Source of the DNA: Chitinophaga sp. S165
GTDB taxonomy: Bacteria; Bacteroidota; Bacteroidia; Chitinophagales; Chitinophagaceae
Length of the DNA: 64,000 nucleotides
NCBI RefSeq assembly: GCF_003182155.1
Contig: NZ_QGTG01000009.1
Span: 124,001-188,000, forward strand
Direction of reading: 5' to 3'
The position numbers and the translations under genes were made by a program. Each line of letters starts with the position of its first letter. The stretch's first letter is position 1. Shown in pieces: positions 9,339 through 18,234 of the stretch. Below the pieces are notes generated by a model, which did not search any database, was not told where the DNA came from, and saw nothing but the letters and a program-made list of their open reading frames with translations.

Positions 9339-12300
9339 TTAGAATGAGTAGCGGGCTCCCAGTTGGACCTGATAAGGAGTACCGTTTTTAGTAGTAACTC
9401 CCACATTCTCATTAACACGATATTTATACTGTTGAGTAGCCTGATCGAATCCGTTCACGAAAAGCAGGCTCTGATCGCCTAAATTGTAGTTTACTCCCCA
9501 GTTCTTATTGAGGAGGTTTGCGAAGTTAAACACATCAACACTAAAGGTCAAGCCTTGTGTTTTAAATGTTTTAAAAGTTTTTTGTAATCTCACATCAAAG
9601 GTACCGGAGAAAGGATTAGATCCGCCATTACGGTCTGCTATCTTGCCCAGGCTCTGACGGATGTATTTCGCAGCACGGTTTTCAGGATTGGCCAGTACCT
9701 TTTCCATAGATGCTTTTACATCCGCGGCCGTGTTTGGATTTGAAGGATCGAATACAAACGCAAGGTCATTGTCATTGCCGGGACCTCCCACGAAGTCGCC
9801 GTTAATATCGGCATCCACTGTTAATGAATACCGGGTACCACCCAGTCCTCTGAACGTACCGGCGAAAGTGAACCCTTTCCAGCTGGGAGTTGCACCGTAC
9901 AGGACAAGTTTATGCCTGAACTGGTTGTCAGAATAGTTCATTTCGCTCATATCGCGAGGGTCTGATTTCACTGGTCTGAAAGTAGAAGTATTGGCTACGT
10001 TACCGTTATAGGAAGAGTTATCTTTTGCGTCATTCCAGGTATAGCTGATATTAAAATAACCATCTTTGAAATATCTTAAACTCGCATCGACTATCACGGC
10101 TGCCTGTCTTAGTTTGGCGCCATTGGTCAGCATCAGGGTTCTGCCTACTTCCTGTGTCTTTCTGCCCAGTACGTTGTTTGTAATACCCGCTGCCGTGATT
10201 GAACTGGCTGGAACAAATACTGCACGGTTATCTTCATTCGTCAAACGGAAAGAAGGCTGGTCCACCAGGTTCTGATCAATATATACATAGTTGTTGCTGG
10301 TATATGAATAGAGGAAATTTACGCCTACACGCAGCCAGTCGCCGAATATCCTGTTATAGCTCAGATTACTTTTGAAGATGGAGGGCATCTTCAGGTTTGG
10401 ATCATTCAGGTTGATAGTTGATACTGTCGGTACTCCCGGTATCAGCCCCGGAGCTGTAGAAGGATCGTTTCTGTAAGATGGAAAATCTGGTACCGGTACA
10501 AGGTTCGGACCAGTTGCCGGGCGGGATACATCAATTGATGCCACCATAGTACCACTGTTCTGTATGTTGTTCACCTGCGCATAGTTCACAGGATATGCAG
10601 AGAACATACCTGCGCCTAAACGTATGATATCCGTTTTATTTCCTTTAATATCCCAGGTTAACTGCAAACGCGGCTGGATCTTACCGGCGTCGGTTATTTT
10701 GCTATCAGTACGCAGGCCAAAAGACTTGTCTACGATCGGATTATAATCCGCCTGACTCAGGTAACCTGTGATGTCCCATCTCAAGCCTACCAACGCTTCC
10801 ACATTCTTTAAGGGTTCAAACTGCATCTGTCCGAACAGGGATCCGTTCACTACCCATTGCTGTACGGAAGGAATACCCTTTAAAGGCACTTCCCTGGCAT
10901 AACGGGAAGGGGTCAGGTTAGCAAAGTCTTCCAGACTGTTGAATATGAAACGGCCATTTTGCTCACTGGAAATGTAAGTATCCAGGTAAGTGAGTGTATT
11001 GTCAGTACCGAAAGTGAAACGGTATTTCCCTTTGGTGAGATAGGACGTGTTCACAAGCTGGATCTGGTTTTCCAGGTTGTTTTCCGGGAAGAAACGCTGT
11101 CCGCCTAACTGCACGGTTGTATTTCCCATAGTACCATTTGGCAGGAAGGAACGCACCGTAACAATAGCCCGGGGAATGTTTGCAGCCGGCAGTTCACTAT
11201 TCGGTACGTAGTTACGGGTTGCACTCTGGTACTGTACCTTCAGCTCATTAAGGAAGTTAGGTGAGAACTGTGTACGCAGGGACGCCAGGGTGCTATTCTC
11301 CCTGGACTTGAAGTTTCCCCATACCTCAAACAGGTTAATGTTCGAGTTATCACTATTGCTGTTGGGGTTCTTCCAGTCGCTATAGTTATTACGGATAGTA
11401 AGACGGTTCTTACTGTTGATCTGCCAGTCAAGTCGTACGAAGAATGTATTGGCCAGTGTCTTACGCTGGAACTCACCGACCTGCGGATTATTGCTCAGTC
11501 CATATTTAGTCCTTGCAATATTCAGCAATGTGTCTAAAGCACCTCTGCTGATGCGGTTAGAAATTACATCGTTGTCATCTTTGAGATCGGCAATATAAAA
11601 GGGCTGCTTCTCATCTTGTCTGTCAAGGGCAGTAAAGAAATGCAGTTTATCTTTGATGATAGGCCCGCCTAAACTAAAGCCGTACTGGTTTGTGGTGAAC
11701 TGCTGCTGGCGCTTATTTCCACGAATATCATAAGGACTGGCAAGGAAGTCGGAACGGTAGTAATCAAATACACTTCCTGTAAGTGTGTTGGTACCTGATT
11801 TAGTTACAACGCTCACAGCGCCGCCACCCTGACGGCCCTGTGTAACATCATATACGTTGGTGATCACCTCAAACTCACGAATAGCCTCTAGTGAAAGAGA
11901 GTAGGGGCCACTACCCAGCGCACCAGATGTCAGGTTGTTCCTCGCACTGGCGCCGTCAATAAGGAAGTTGGTGGAAGATGCCCGCTGTCCGCTGATGTTG
12001 GAACCATTTGTAGTAGGCGCCAATGCAGACAGATTGTTGAAATTCCTGTTCTGCGCCGGTAACTGCTGGATATTCTGTGCAGTTACTGCTGTACTGGAGC
12101 CTAAACGGTCTATACGTTTGTTTAATGTATTCGCATTGATGGTTATTTCTTTCAGATTACTTACAGATTCACTCATCACAAAATCGATCACCAGGTTGTC
12201 GCCCTGATTGACTGACAGCTGATTCTTTATCTGTGTAGCAAAGCCAACGAAGGCCGCTTTAACGGTATAAGGCTTACCCAGGGGCAACTGTATGAAAGAA

Positions 12301-12521
12301 TATTTTCCTTCCTTGTTGCTGACAGTCACAGACTGAAACCCTGTTGATTCATTACGTACTGTGACTGATACGCCAGACAAGCCCTTACCGTCTTTGCTGG
12401 TGATCTTGCCGGATATGGAAGCGTCTGTCGACTGTGCGTAAGCGCTGTTACCAGTGAATAAAGTAATGAACAGGATAAATATGCAGGTAATACAGGTTGT
12501 GGGAATGATAAAATTCTTCAT
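9339..12521 (-). CDS. TonB-dependent receptor, Oar-like with carboxypeptidase-regulatory N-domain
   Basis: A 1060-residue outer-membrane receptor. After the signal peptide (hydrophobic core ending SAYAQ) comes a CarboxypepD_reg-like beta domain (GKITSKDGKGLSGVSVTVRN), a plug domain and a long beta-barrel ending in aromatic YSF. No SusD partner is present, so this is the Oar/carboxypeptidase-regulatory type rather than SusC. ATG at 12521 begins directly at the signal peptide; an ATG at 12554 would add 11 residues. It lies between FecR and phospholipase C on the same strand, so the substrate may be a phospholipid-derived or phosphate-containing compound (inference). Confidence 0.88.
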   Translation of the reverse strand: MKNFIIPTTCITCIFILFITLFTGNSAYAQSTDASISGKITSKDGKGLSGVSVTVRNESTGFQSVTVSNKEGKYSFIQLPLGKPYTVKAAFVGFATQIKNQLSVNQGDNLVIDFVMSESVSNLKEITINANTLNKRIDRLGSSTAVTAQNIQQLPAQNRNFNNLSALAPTTNGSNISGQRASSTNFLIDGASARNNLTSGALGSGPYSLSLEAIREFEVITNVYDVTQGRQGGGAVSVVTKSGTNTLTGSVFDYYRSDFLASPYDIRGNKRQQQFTTNQYGFSLGGPIIKDKLHFFTALDRQDEKQPFYIADLKDDNDVISNRISRGALDTLLNIARTKYGLSNNPQVGEFQRKTLANTFFVRLDWQINSKNRLTIRNNYSDWKNPNSNSDNSNINLFEVWGNFKSRENSTLASLRTQFSPNFLNELKVQYQSATRNYVPNSELPAANIPRAIVTVRSFLPNGTMGNTTVQLGGQRFFPENNLENQIQLVNTSYLTKGKYRFTFGTDNTLTYLDTYISSEQNGRFIFNSLEDFANLTPSRYAREVPLKGIPSVQQWVVNGSLFGQMQFEPLKNVEALVGLRWDITGYLSQADYNPIVDKSFGLRTDSKITDAGKIQPRLQLTWDIKGNKTDIIRLGAGMFSAYPVNYAQVNNIQNSGTMVASIDVSRPATGPNLVPVPDFPSYRNDPSTAPGLIPGVPTVSTINLNDPNLKMPSIFKSNLSYNRIFGDWLRVGVNFLYSYTSNNYVYIDQNLVDQPSFRLTNEDNRAVFVPASSITAAGITNNVLGRKTQEVGRTLMLTNGAKLRQAAVIVDASLRYFKDGYFNISYTWNDAKDNSSYNGNVANTSTFRPVKSDPRDMSEMNYSDNQFRHKLVLYGATPSWKGFTFAGTFRGLGGTRYSLTVDADINGDFVGGPGNDNDLAFVFDPSNPNTAADVKASMEKVLANPENRAAKYIRQSLGKIADRNGGSNPFSGTFDVRLQKTFKTFKTQGLTFSVDVFNFANLLNKNWGVNYNLGDQSLLFVNGFDQATQQYKYRVNENVGVTTKNGTPYQVQLGARYSF

Positions 12522-12630
12522 TGGTTTTACCATTCTTTGCAGAAAAAATTGCATCTTGTAGTGTTTTAATTAATTTTTTTAGTCAATCAGTTAATTAAAA
12601 TATGGAGGTTGTTTCAGGACCTCTTGTCAA

Positions 12631-12671
12631 AAGCAAAAGTGTGTCACCACTTTTGCTTTTTTTTTTTTTTT
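12631..12671. terminator. Strong hairpin with 15-T run between fecR and the receptor gene
   Basis: AAGCAAAAGTG (12631-12641) pairs with CACTTTTGCTT (12648-12658) around TGTCAC. The T run at 12657-12671 makes it a canonical terminator in the plus direction, although no plus-strand gene precedes it. Read on the minus strand it has only a short T stretch and would at most attenuate fecR read-through into the receptor gene. Confidence 0.55.
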
Positions 12672-12677
12672 AACAGC

Positions 12678-13658
12678 TCATTCCATGTGGTCTGATGTTT
12701 TAGGTTGAATAATCAGGTGTTGCTGGTTTACGATCGTGTAACTAAATCCTGTCTGTTCAGATAAGGTCTTTAATATAGCTTCAAGGGATCTGTTATTGAG
12801 ATCGACTATATAAGTGGACGTGTCATTTTCCGGATTATTCAGCTGCACAAAGAGATTGAACCTGTCGCCCAGTTCCTGTCCGATCTGTTGCAACGTCAAC
12901 TGTCTGACAACAGCTTTGGGCTTCACTACAGGCGAAACTGTTTTCTTTTCTATCTTATAATCTGTAGTAGCCAGATCAACTGTCAGGCATTGATCTTTTG
13001 TCATTTCTTCTGCTAATACTTTGATACCCGAGCCTCCGCTGTGTTCTATTCTGATCCTTCCGCTCACTACATCTACTTTAAAGTCTGGCTGGTCTTTGTA
13101 AGCAGAGATGTTAAATGAAGTGCCCAGTACCCTGATCAGAAATCCTTTCGAATGCACAGTAAATGGCCGGCTGGCGTCCTTTTTCACATCAAAGAATGCG
13201 GCGCCTTCTTCCAGTTGTACGCTACGCTCAGTACCGGTCCTGAACGCAGCAGTATAACAGATGCGGGAATTGCTTTTCAAGTGGATGATACTGCTGTCTG
13301 GCAGGGTTATCTTTTTAAGTTCATTAGCACCGGAAGTAACTGTCATCCACATCACAGGTCTTTCATGTGAAGCCGGACGATGGAAATACCTGTAGACTAA
13401 AGCACTGTTTATTAAAAGAACAAGTATGGCAGCAGCTATCTTTAAAGGAAGTAGGAAACGTTGCCGTTTCCGGGAAATATCCTGTTGTATGCGGTCATAG
13501 ATCTCATTACCAATGCGCATCTTTTGAGCTTCACTGCTGAAAGCATCAAATGGTTGTGCATCATTTATTTGATCGTACCAGGCATTTGCCTGCTGGTCAG
13601 ATTTTCTGTTACGCGAGGAGTTGTTATTGTCACCCATATAGTAACTTAACCACGCCAA
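12678..13658 (-). CDS. FecR-type anti-sigma factor with DUF4974
   Basis: A 326-residue inner-membrane protein. The cytoplasmic N-terminus is followed by one membrane helix at about 92-108 (FLLPLKIAAAILVLLINSAL region). Next comes the periplasmic FecR beta domain with VQLEEGAAFFDVKKD and VLGTSFNISAYK, then a C-terminal DUF4974/STN-like domain with LEAILKTLSEQTGFSYTI. FecR proteins sense the TonB receptor and release or activate the partner ECF sigma. It lies 36 bp downstream of that sigma gene and upstream of the receptor, the standard order in this phylum. Confidence 0.92.
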   Translation of the reverse strand: MAWLSYYMGDNNNSSRNRKSDQQANAWYDQINDAQPFDAFSSEAQKMRIGNEIYDRIQQDISRKRQRFLLPLKIAAAILVLLINSALVYRYFHRPASHERPVMWMTVTSGANELKKITLPDSSIIHLKSNSRICYTAAFRTGTERSVQLEEGAAFFDVKKDASRPFTVHSKGFLIRVLGTSFNISAYKDQPDFKVDVVSGRIRIEHSGGSGIKVLAEEMTKDQCLTVDLATTDYKIEKKTVSPVVKPKAVVRQLTLQQIGQELGDRFNLFVQLNNPENDTSTYIVDLNNRSLEAILKTLSEQTGFSYTIVNQQHLIIQPKTSDHME

Positions 13659-13694
13659 AGTCGGAAAGTACTTTAACGGAATGTTATCTACAGG

Positions 13695-14291
13695 TTACCG
13701 ATTTGTTAACAGGATCAGGACAACGCCTAAGAGATTGGCTGGTTCTGAATAAAAGAGTTGTGTTTTCTTTCTTAATCTGTCAAGTGCCTGGGAAATGTTG
13801 TTCTTAATGGTCTGTTCTGAAAGATGCAGTTCAGCAGCTATTTCCCTGATAGATTTATTTTCCTGGCGGCTCAATACAAATGCTTTACGCATGGTATCCG
13901 ACATACTTGCTATTTCATTGTTGATCACCGCTTCCAGTTCCTTCGCTTCAAGTCCATATTCGGCGGAGTACTGTACCTGCTCATGCTGGAATTGTGTTTC
14001 CCGGTTTATAAGCGCAAGGTTCTTTTTGTAATAACTGATGGTCTTATTGCGTGCAGCACGGTTTAAATAGGGTGCCAGGGAGCTTTCAATAAATATCTCT
14101 TTGCGCGAGGTCCACAGATTGACAAATATATTCTGTACAATATCTTTTGCTGCTTCTTCATCGCCGATCCGGCGGTAGGTCATGGTATAGAGTGTTGCCC
14201 AATAGCGCTCGTACAATATTCTGAATGCCAGGTCATCTCCTTTTCGCAAAGCAGCCAGTAGTGAACTATCTGTATCTTGAACAACATGCAT
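13695..14291 (-). CDS. ECF-type RNA polymerase sigma factor
   Basis: 198 residues with sigma region 2 (GDDLAFRILYERY ... AKDIVQNIFVNLW) and region 4 (MSDTMRKAFVLSRQENKSIREIAAELHLSEQTIKNNISQ, an HTH). First gene of a minus-strand sigma, FecR, TonB receptor, phospholipase C series. Its probable targets are the receptor and phospholipase genes. The DivIVA-free, short C-terminus is normal for the FecI-like group in Bacteroidota. Confidence 0.93.
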   Translation of the reverse strand: MHVVQDTDSSLLAALRKGDDLAFRILYERYWATLYTMTYRRIGDEEAAKDIVQNIFVNLWTSRKEIFIESSLAPYLNRAARNKTISYYKKNLALINRETQFQHEQVQYSAEYGLEAKELEAVINNEIASMSDTMRKAFVLSRQENKSIREIAAELHLSEQTIKNNISQALDRLRKKTQLFYSEPANLLGVVLILLTNR

Positions 14292-14420
14292 ATGACGCTC
14301 AAATATATAGTTTGGAAAAAGTTTATTATATTAAATTAAGGTTAAGCACCTTACCGGAGATGATCTTCGCTATTTGTTAACGGGCAGGATATTTGCTGCC
14401 TTTTATTAAATCCCCATTTT

Positions 14421-15494
14421 ATGAAAGCTTTCCACGTATTGTCAATCTCGATGTTGCTAATAGCTGCCAGTATTAATGTATCCTGTCAGAAAGATGGCGA
14501 TAGGCCTGATGATAACTGGCCCGTGGATTCTATCCGCAGGGTAAAAGACGGACTAAACTTTCCCTGGGAAATTCTTTGGGGAAAAGACGATCATATCTGG
14601 ATGACAGAACGGGGAGGGAAGATCAGTAAGATCGATCCAAAAACAGGTACTACAATTTTCTCCGCGCAATTACCGGATGTTGTTTCCCAGGGTGAAGGAG
14701 GTTTATTAGGAATGGTACATCATCCCGATTTCCTCAACAACGGACACCTGTATGTCGTATACAACTATAATAATGGAGGTGACTATAGAGAAAAGGTAGT
14801 AAGGCTAAGTTTTAGTAATAATGCGCTAGGAAGTCCATTAACAATCCTTGACAACATCGGTGCGTCATCTGTTCATAACGGTTCCCGCCTGCTCATAACG
14901 CCAGATAATAAATTGCTTATTACCACGGGAGATGCCAGTAACACCGGAAATTCGCAGAACATATCTTCTCTAAATGGAAAGATCCTTCGCGTTAATCTGG
15001 ACGGAACTATTCCGGCGGATAATCCCGTGCCGGGTAATCCTTACTGGACATACGGGCATCGTAATCCGCAGGGAATGGTCTTTGTCAATGATATTCTTTA
15101 TGCTTCGGAACATGGTCCTAATATACAGGATGAGATCAACATTATTGAAAAAGGACAGAACTATGGCTGGCCGAATGTAACCACCAACATTAAGATGCCG
15201 GTTTGGTCAAGTGGTAACAGGACTGTTGCCGTATGCGGTCTTGACTACTATAATCACGACCGTATCGGGCAATGGAAAAACTCATTGTTACTGTTAACAC
15301 TGAAAGATGCCACATTGTACCAGTTCCCGTTAAATAATGCAGGTCAGGTAGCAAGCGTACCAAAGTTATACTTTGATGGGAAATGGGGCCGTTTAAGAGA
15401 TCTCTGTATATCTCCCCAGGGACGTGTATACGTTTGCACGAGTAATGGCGGTAATGACGACCAATTGCTTGAAATTTCCGCGCCCGGTTCCTGA
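14421..15494 (+). CDS. Lipoprotein PQQ-dependent glucose/sorbosone dehydrogenase-like protein
   Basis: 357 residues. A signal peptide ends in a lipobox (INVSCQK), so it is probably anchored in a membrane facing the periplasm or the surface. The body is a six-bladed propeller of the soluble glucose dehydrogenase/sorbosone dehydrogenase type. Seen: LNFPWEILWGKDDHIWMTER, SQGEGGLLGMVHHPDF, VHNGSRLLITPDNKLLITTGDA and YGHRNPQGM. It would oxidise a sugar using PQQ, if PQQ is available; no PQQ biosynthesis genes are in the window. It stands alone after the divergent sigma gene. Confidence 0.85.
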   Translation: MKAFHVLSISMLLIAASINVSCQKDGDRPDDNWPVDSIRRVKDGLNFPWEILWGKDDHIWMTERGGKISKIDPKTGTTIFSAQLPDVVSQGEGGLLGMVHHPDFLNNGHLYVVYNYNNGGDYREKVVRLSFSNNALGSPLTILDNIGASSVHNGSRLLITPDNKLLITTGDASNTGNSQNISSLNGKILRVNLDGTIPADNPVPGNPYWTYGHRNPQGMVFVNDILYASEHGPNIQDEINIIEKGQNYGWPNVTTNIKMPVWSSGNRTVAVCGLDYYNHDRIGQWKNSLLLLTLKDATLYQFPLNNAGQVASVPKLYFDGKWGRLRDLCISPQGRVYVCTSNGGNDDQLLEISAPGS

Positions 15495-15551
15495 GATAGA
15501 TTCCCTTTGAATTGTTTAATTTTGAGTCCGATTGATTAAATTGGATCAGAT

Positions 15552-16439
15552 ATGAAGGATATTATAAGTGTTACAGATCATGGCGCGGGGCCGTCACAGT
15601 TCAGAGTGGCCTCTATCGGCGAATACCTTTGCACATTAGCTTCCTATAACAGAAGGGATTTTTATAAGATCAGTCTGATTCTTACAGGCCGGGGTAAGCT
15701 GCTCTACGCCAACCGGGAGATCGAAGTGAAAGGCCCCATCCTTCTTTTCTCTAATCCGTTTGTTCCTTATTCATGGGAATCCGTTGAAGGAGCGGAACAT
15801 GATGGTTATTTCTGCGTTTTTACAGATCAGTTCATCCAGGAGGGAGGAAGGCCGGATAGTTTGCAGCATTCCCCTTTATTCAAGCCGGGTGGAGAACCTG
15901 TTTATATTCTGGACGAATTCCAGGCCAGTTATATCCGGAGTATTTTCAGCCGCATGAGGCAGGAAGTAGATACTGAGTATCTATACAAATACGATGTAAT
16001 CCGAAGCCAGGTGAACCTGATTATCCATGAGGCAATAAAAATGCAACCGGCAGTAGCTTATTTCACTCCTCATAATGCCGCTGCGCGTATCTCCAACCTC
16101 TTTTTAACATTGCTGGAGAAGCAATTCCCGGTAGATGTTCCCAGGTATCCTCTTGCTCTTAAGCGCGCGGGTGACTATGCTGACAAACTGAGCGTCCATG
16201 TAAACCATCTGAATGCAGCTGTACAGGAAGTAACAGGAAAGTCAACTACCGCACATATCAATGAAAAGATCGTATCGGAAGCAAGGTCCCTGCTGAAGCA
16301 TACAGACTGGAGCGTAGCTGATATAGCCTATGGACTTGGATTTGAATATGCTTCCTATTTCAACAACTTCATTAAAAAACATACAGGGTTTACCCCTTTG
16401 CAGATCAGGAAAGAAAAATCATTGTTACCTGCCGGATGA
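15552..16439 (+). CDS. AraC-family transcriptional regulator
   Basis: 295 residues. The N-terminal cupin-like sensing domain has SLILTGRGKLLYANREIEVKGP. The C-terminal pair of helix-turn-helices has LLKHTDWSVADIAYGLGFEY and SYFNNFIKKHTGFTPLQIRK. It lies 57 bp after the sugar dehydrogenase and 140 bp before the aldo/keto reductase on the same strand, a common arrangement in which the AraC protein controls the reductase. Confidence 0.9.
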   Translation: MKDIISVTDHGAGPSQFRVASIGEYLCTLASYNRRDFYKISLILTGRGKLLYANREIEVKGPILLFSNPFVPYSWESVEGAEHDGYFCVFTDQFIQEGGRPDSLQHSPLFKPGGEPVYILDEFQASYIRSIFSRMRQEVDTEYLYKYDVIRSQVNLIIHEAIKMQPAVAYFTPHNAAARISNLFLTLLEKQFPVDVPRYPLALKRAGDYADKLSVHVNHLNAAVQEVTGKSTTAHINEKIVSEARSLLKHTDWSVADIAYGLGFEYASYFNNFIKKHTGFTPLQIRKEKSLLPAG

Positions 16440-16579
16440 TCTATCCGTTGAATTACTTAATTAATACTTTGATTTGTTTAATCTGCTGGAGATAGTCCAT
16501 CCTACCTTTGTGTCATCAGATACAGGGACGCGTCCTGACAAGAGAGACATCATCAATTGTAAACAGAAAAAAGTGATTC

Positions 16580-17590
16580 ATGAGTACTATGAAAAGAATG
16601 AAGCTGGGTAGCCAGGGACTGGATGTGCCGGTAGAAGGTCTTGGCTGTATGGGGATGACAGCATTGGCAGGTAACAATATCTATGGTAAAGCAGATGAAA
16701 AAGAATCTATGGCCACCATTCACCGGGCACTTGAACTCGGTATTAATTTTCTCGATACGGCCGACCTGTATGGGCCATTATTGAATGAACGCCTCATCGC
16801 AAAAGCTATTAAAGGGAACAGGGATAAATACATAATAGCTACCAAATTCGGTTTTGAGATAGATGATAATGAACAGCTGACATGGGGTTTCAATGGGAAA
16901 CCAGCGTATGTCCGTAAATCGGTAGACCGCTCACTGAAGAACCTGGGTACGGATTATATTGACCTGTACTATCTGCACCGGGCGGATCCTGACACGCCAA
17001 TAGAAGAGACGGTAGGCGCTATGGGAGACCTTGTAAAGGCTGGCAAAGTGAAGTATATCGGTCTTTCCGAAGTGTCTGCACAAACTATCAGTAAAGCGCA
17101 TCAGGTGCATCCCATTACGGCTGTACAAACAGAATATTCCCTGTTTGAACGCGAGCCTGAAGTGAACGGCATATTCGATGTGTTGAAAGGATCAGGTATT
17201 GGTTTCGTATCATACTCACCACTGGGCAGGGGCTTTATTACTGGCGACCTGAAAAGTCCCGATGATTTTGAAGAGAATGATTTCCGCAGAACGATACCCC
17301 GTTATCAGGGAGAGAACTTTTACAGAAACCTCGATCTGTTGAAAGAGATACAGGTCCTGGCAGCGAACAAAGGCGTTACTTCCTCACAGCTGGCATTAGC
17401 CTGGGTGCTTTCCAAAGGAGTGGCTGCTATTCCCGGAACAAAACGTATAAAGTACATAGAGGAAAATGCAGCAGCGGCTAATATTGTATTCACGCCGGAA
17501 GAGATGACACAGTTAGAATCCATCATACCGGTTGGTGCTACAGCAGGTACAAGATATAACGAACAACAAATGAAAGCAGTGAACCTGTAA
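16580..17590 (+). CDS. Aldo/keto reductase
   Basis: 336 residues, NADPH-dependent (beta/alpha)8 oxidoreductase. The catalytic tetrad is visible: D59 and Y64 in FLDTADLYG, K89 in IIATKFGF and the His in DLYYLHRADPD. The C-terminal cofactor-binding segment AAIPGTKRIKYIEENAAA is present. It resembles the AKR13/YajO-like group of general aldehyde or quinone reductases; the natural substrate is not readable. The first ATG at 16580 and a second at 16589 both fit. Confidence 0.92.
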   Translation: MSTMKRMKLGSQGLDVPVEGLGCMGMTALAGNNIYGKADEKESMATIHRALELGINFLDTADLYGPLLNERLIAKAIKGNRDKYIIATKFGFEIDDNEQLTWGFNGKPAYVRKSVDRSLKNLGTDYIDLYYLHRADPDTPIEETVGAMGDLVKAGKVKYIGLSEVSAQTISKAHQVHPITAVQTEYSLFEREPEVNGIFDVLKGSGIGFVSYSPLGRGFITGDLKSPDDFEENDFRRTIPRYQGENFYRNLDLLKEIQVLAANKGVTSSQLALAWVLSKGVAAIPGTKRIKYIEENAAAANIVFTPEEMTQLESIIPVGATAGTRYNEQQMKAVNL

Positions 17591-17621
17591 CAGCCAGTGA
17601 TCATCTTGTTAAATGGCAAAA

Positions 17622-17639
17622 TCCGCCCTTACAGGCGGA
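17622..17639. terminator. Short hairpin between convergent genes
   Basis: TCCGCC and GGCGGA form a 6-bp stem with short A and T flanks on each side, between the aldo/keto reductase and a small minus-strand gene. A weak bidirectional terminator. Confidence 0.5.
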
Positions 17640-17665
17640 CTTTGTCGTTTGTATGGAGAGTCATA

Positions 17666-17914
17666 TTATATCCAGTAATGCCGGAAATATGCCTCTTTAT
17701 TTATAACCCGTATGACAGTTTCTTCTATTATATTTTGTTCATTAAACGTTTTTACGATAAAAGAGATCAGCGGTTTGTCTGACAACCGGATCCGCTCTGC
17801 TATGATCGCTTCTATCGATTTACCTACCTGTTCAGGCGTAACCGTTACTATTTGCTGATCCTTACTGCCATCCGGAACGCCTTCTATGATCTTCATTTCA
17901 ATGTCACAGCTCAT
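17666..17914 (-). CDS. Small hypothetical protein, 82 aa
   Basis: Not recognised. A compact 82-residue soluble protein with a beta-helix-beta feel (MKIIEGVPDGSKDQQIV, then VGKSIEAIIAERIRLSDKP, then ISFIVKTFNE). The start resembles a small tautomerase or ACT-like fold, but the catalytic N-terminal Pro of tautomerases is absent. It converges with the aldo/keto reductase across a hairpin, which supports it being a real gene. Translation could also begin at the internal Met at residue 7. Confidence 0.5.
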   Translation of the reverse strand: MSCDIEMKIIEGVPDGSKDQQIVTVTPEQVGKSIEAIIAERIRLSDKPLISFIVKTFNEQNIIEETVIRVINKEAYFRHYWI

Positions 17915-17958
17915 TGTCGCTATAGGTTTTATTTATATAAAAGATAAGGTGTATTCAC

Positions 17959-17966
17959 TACTTTTG
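17959..17966 (+). promoter_or_regulatory. Candidate -7 promoter box (TAnnTTTG)
   Basis: TACTTTTG matches the Bacteroidota -7 element and precedes the structured stretch ahead of budA. No good TTTG -33 box is visible at the usual distance, so the call is tentative. Confidence 0.4.
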
Positions 17967-18205
17967 CATTGTCATCAGTAGTTTGTTTGACACTACAAAG
18001 GAAACACAAAATCCGGCGTGCTAATATCCCCAAAAATGAGGATGCCCGATCAGGTACGTCCCCATCTTTGGGGATTTGTATATCATATTAGTTGACAGAC
18101 ATTTGCATACAGATAGTAATGTTAAAAGTCTACGTTTAAGTAGAAGATCTGATGGGGGATCTTTCCGCTTAATAGTCGTCCCGGTTCATGCGGGACGACT
18201 TTTTA
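17967..18205 (+). ncRNA. Structured leader or small RNA ending in a terminator before budA
   Basis: About 240 nt without a convincing coding frame. It holds an outer 9-bp pairing (ATCCCCAAA 18026-18034 with TTTGGGGAT 18067-18075), a second stem (AAGATC 18144-18149 with GATCTT 18158-18163) and a perfect terminator hairpin, all after a TAnnTTTG box. It is either a transcription-attenuation leader for the acetolactate decarboxylase gene 30 bp downstream or a free small RNA. It does not match a riboswitch I recognise. Confidence 0.45.
18174..18204 (+). terminator. Rho-independent terminator upstream of budA
   Basis: A perfect 10-bp stem AGTCGTCCCG / CGGGACGACT with a 7-nt loop and a five-T run, placed 30 bp before the budA start. 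Confidence 0.85.
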
Positions 18206-18234
18206 TTGAATTACCATTATCCAATCATAAAGAC

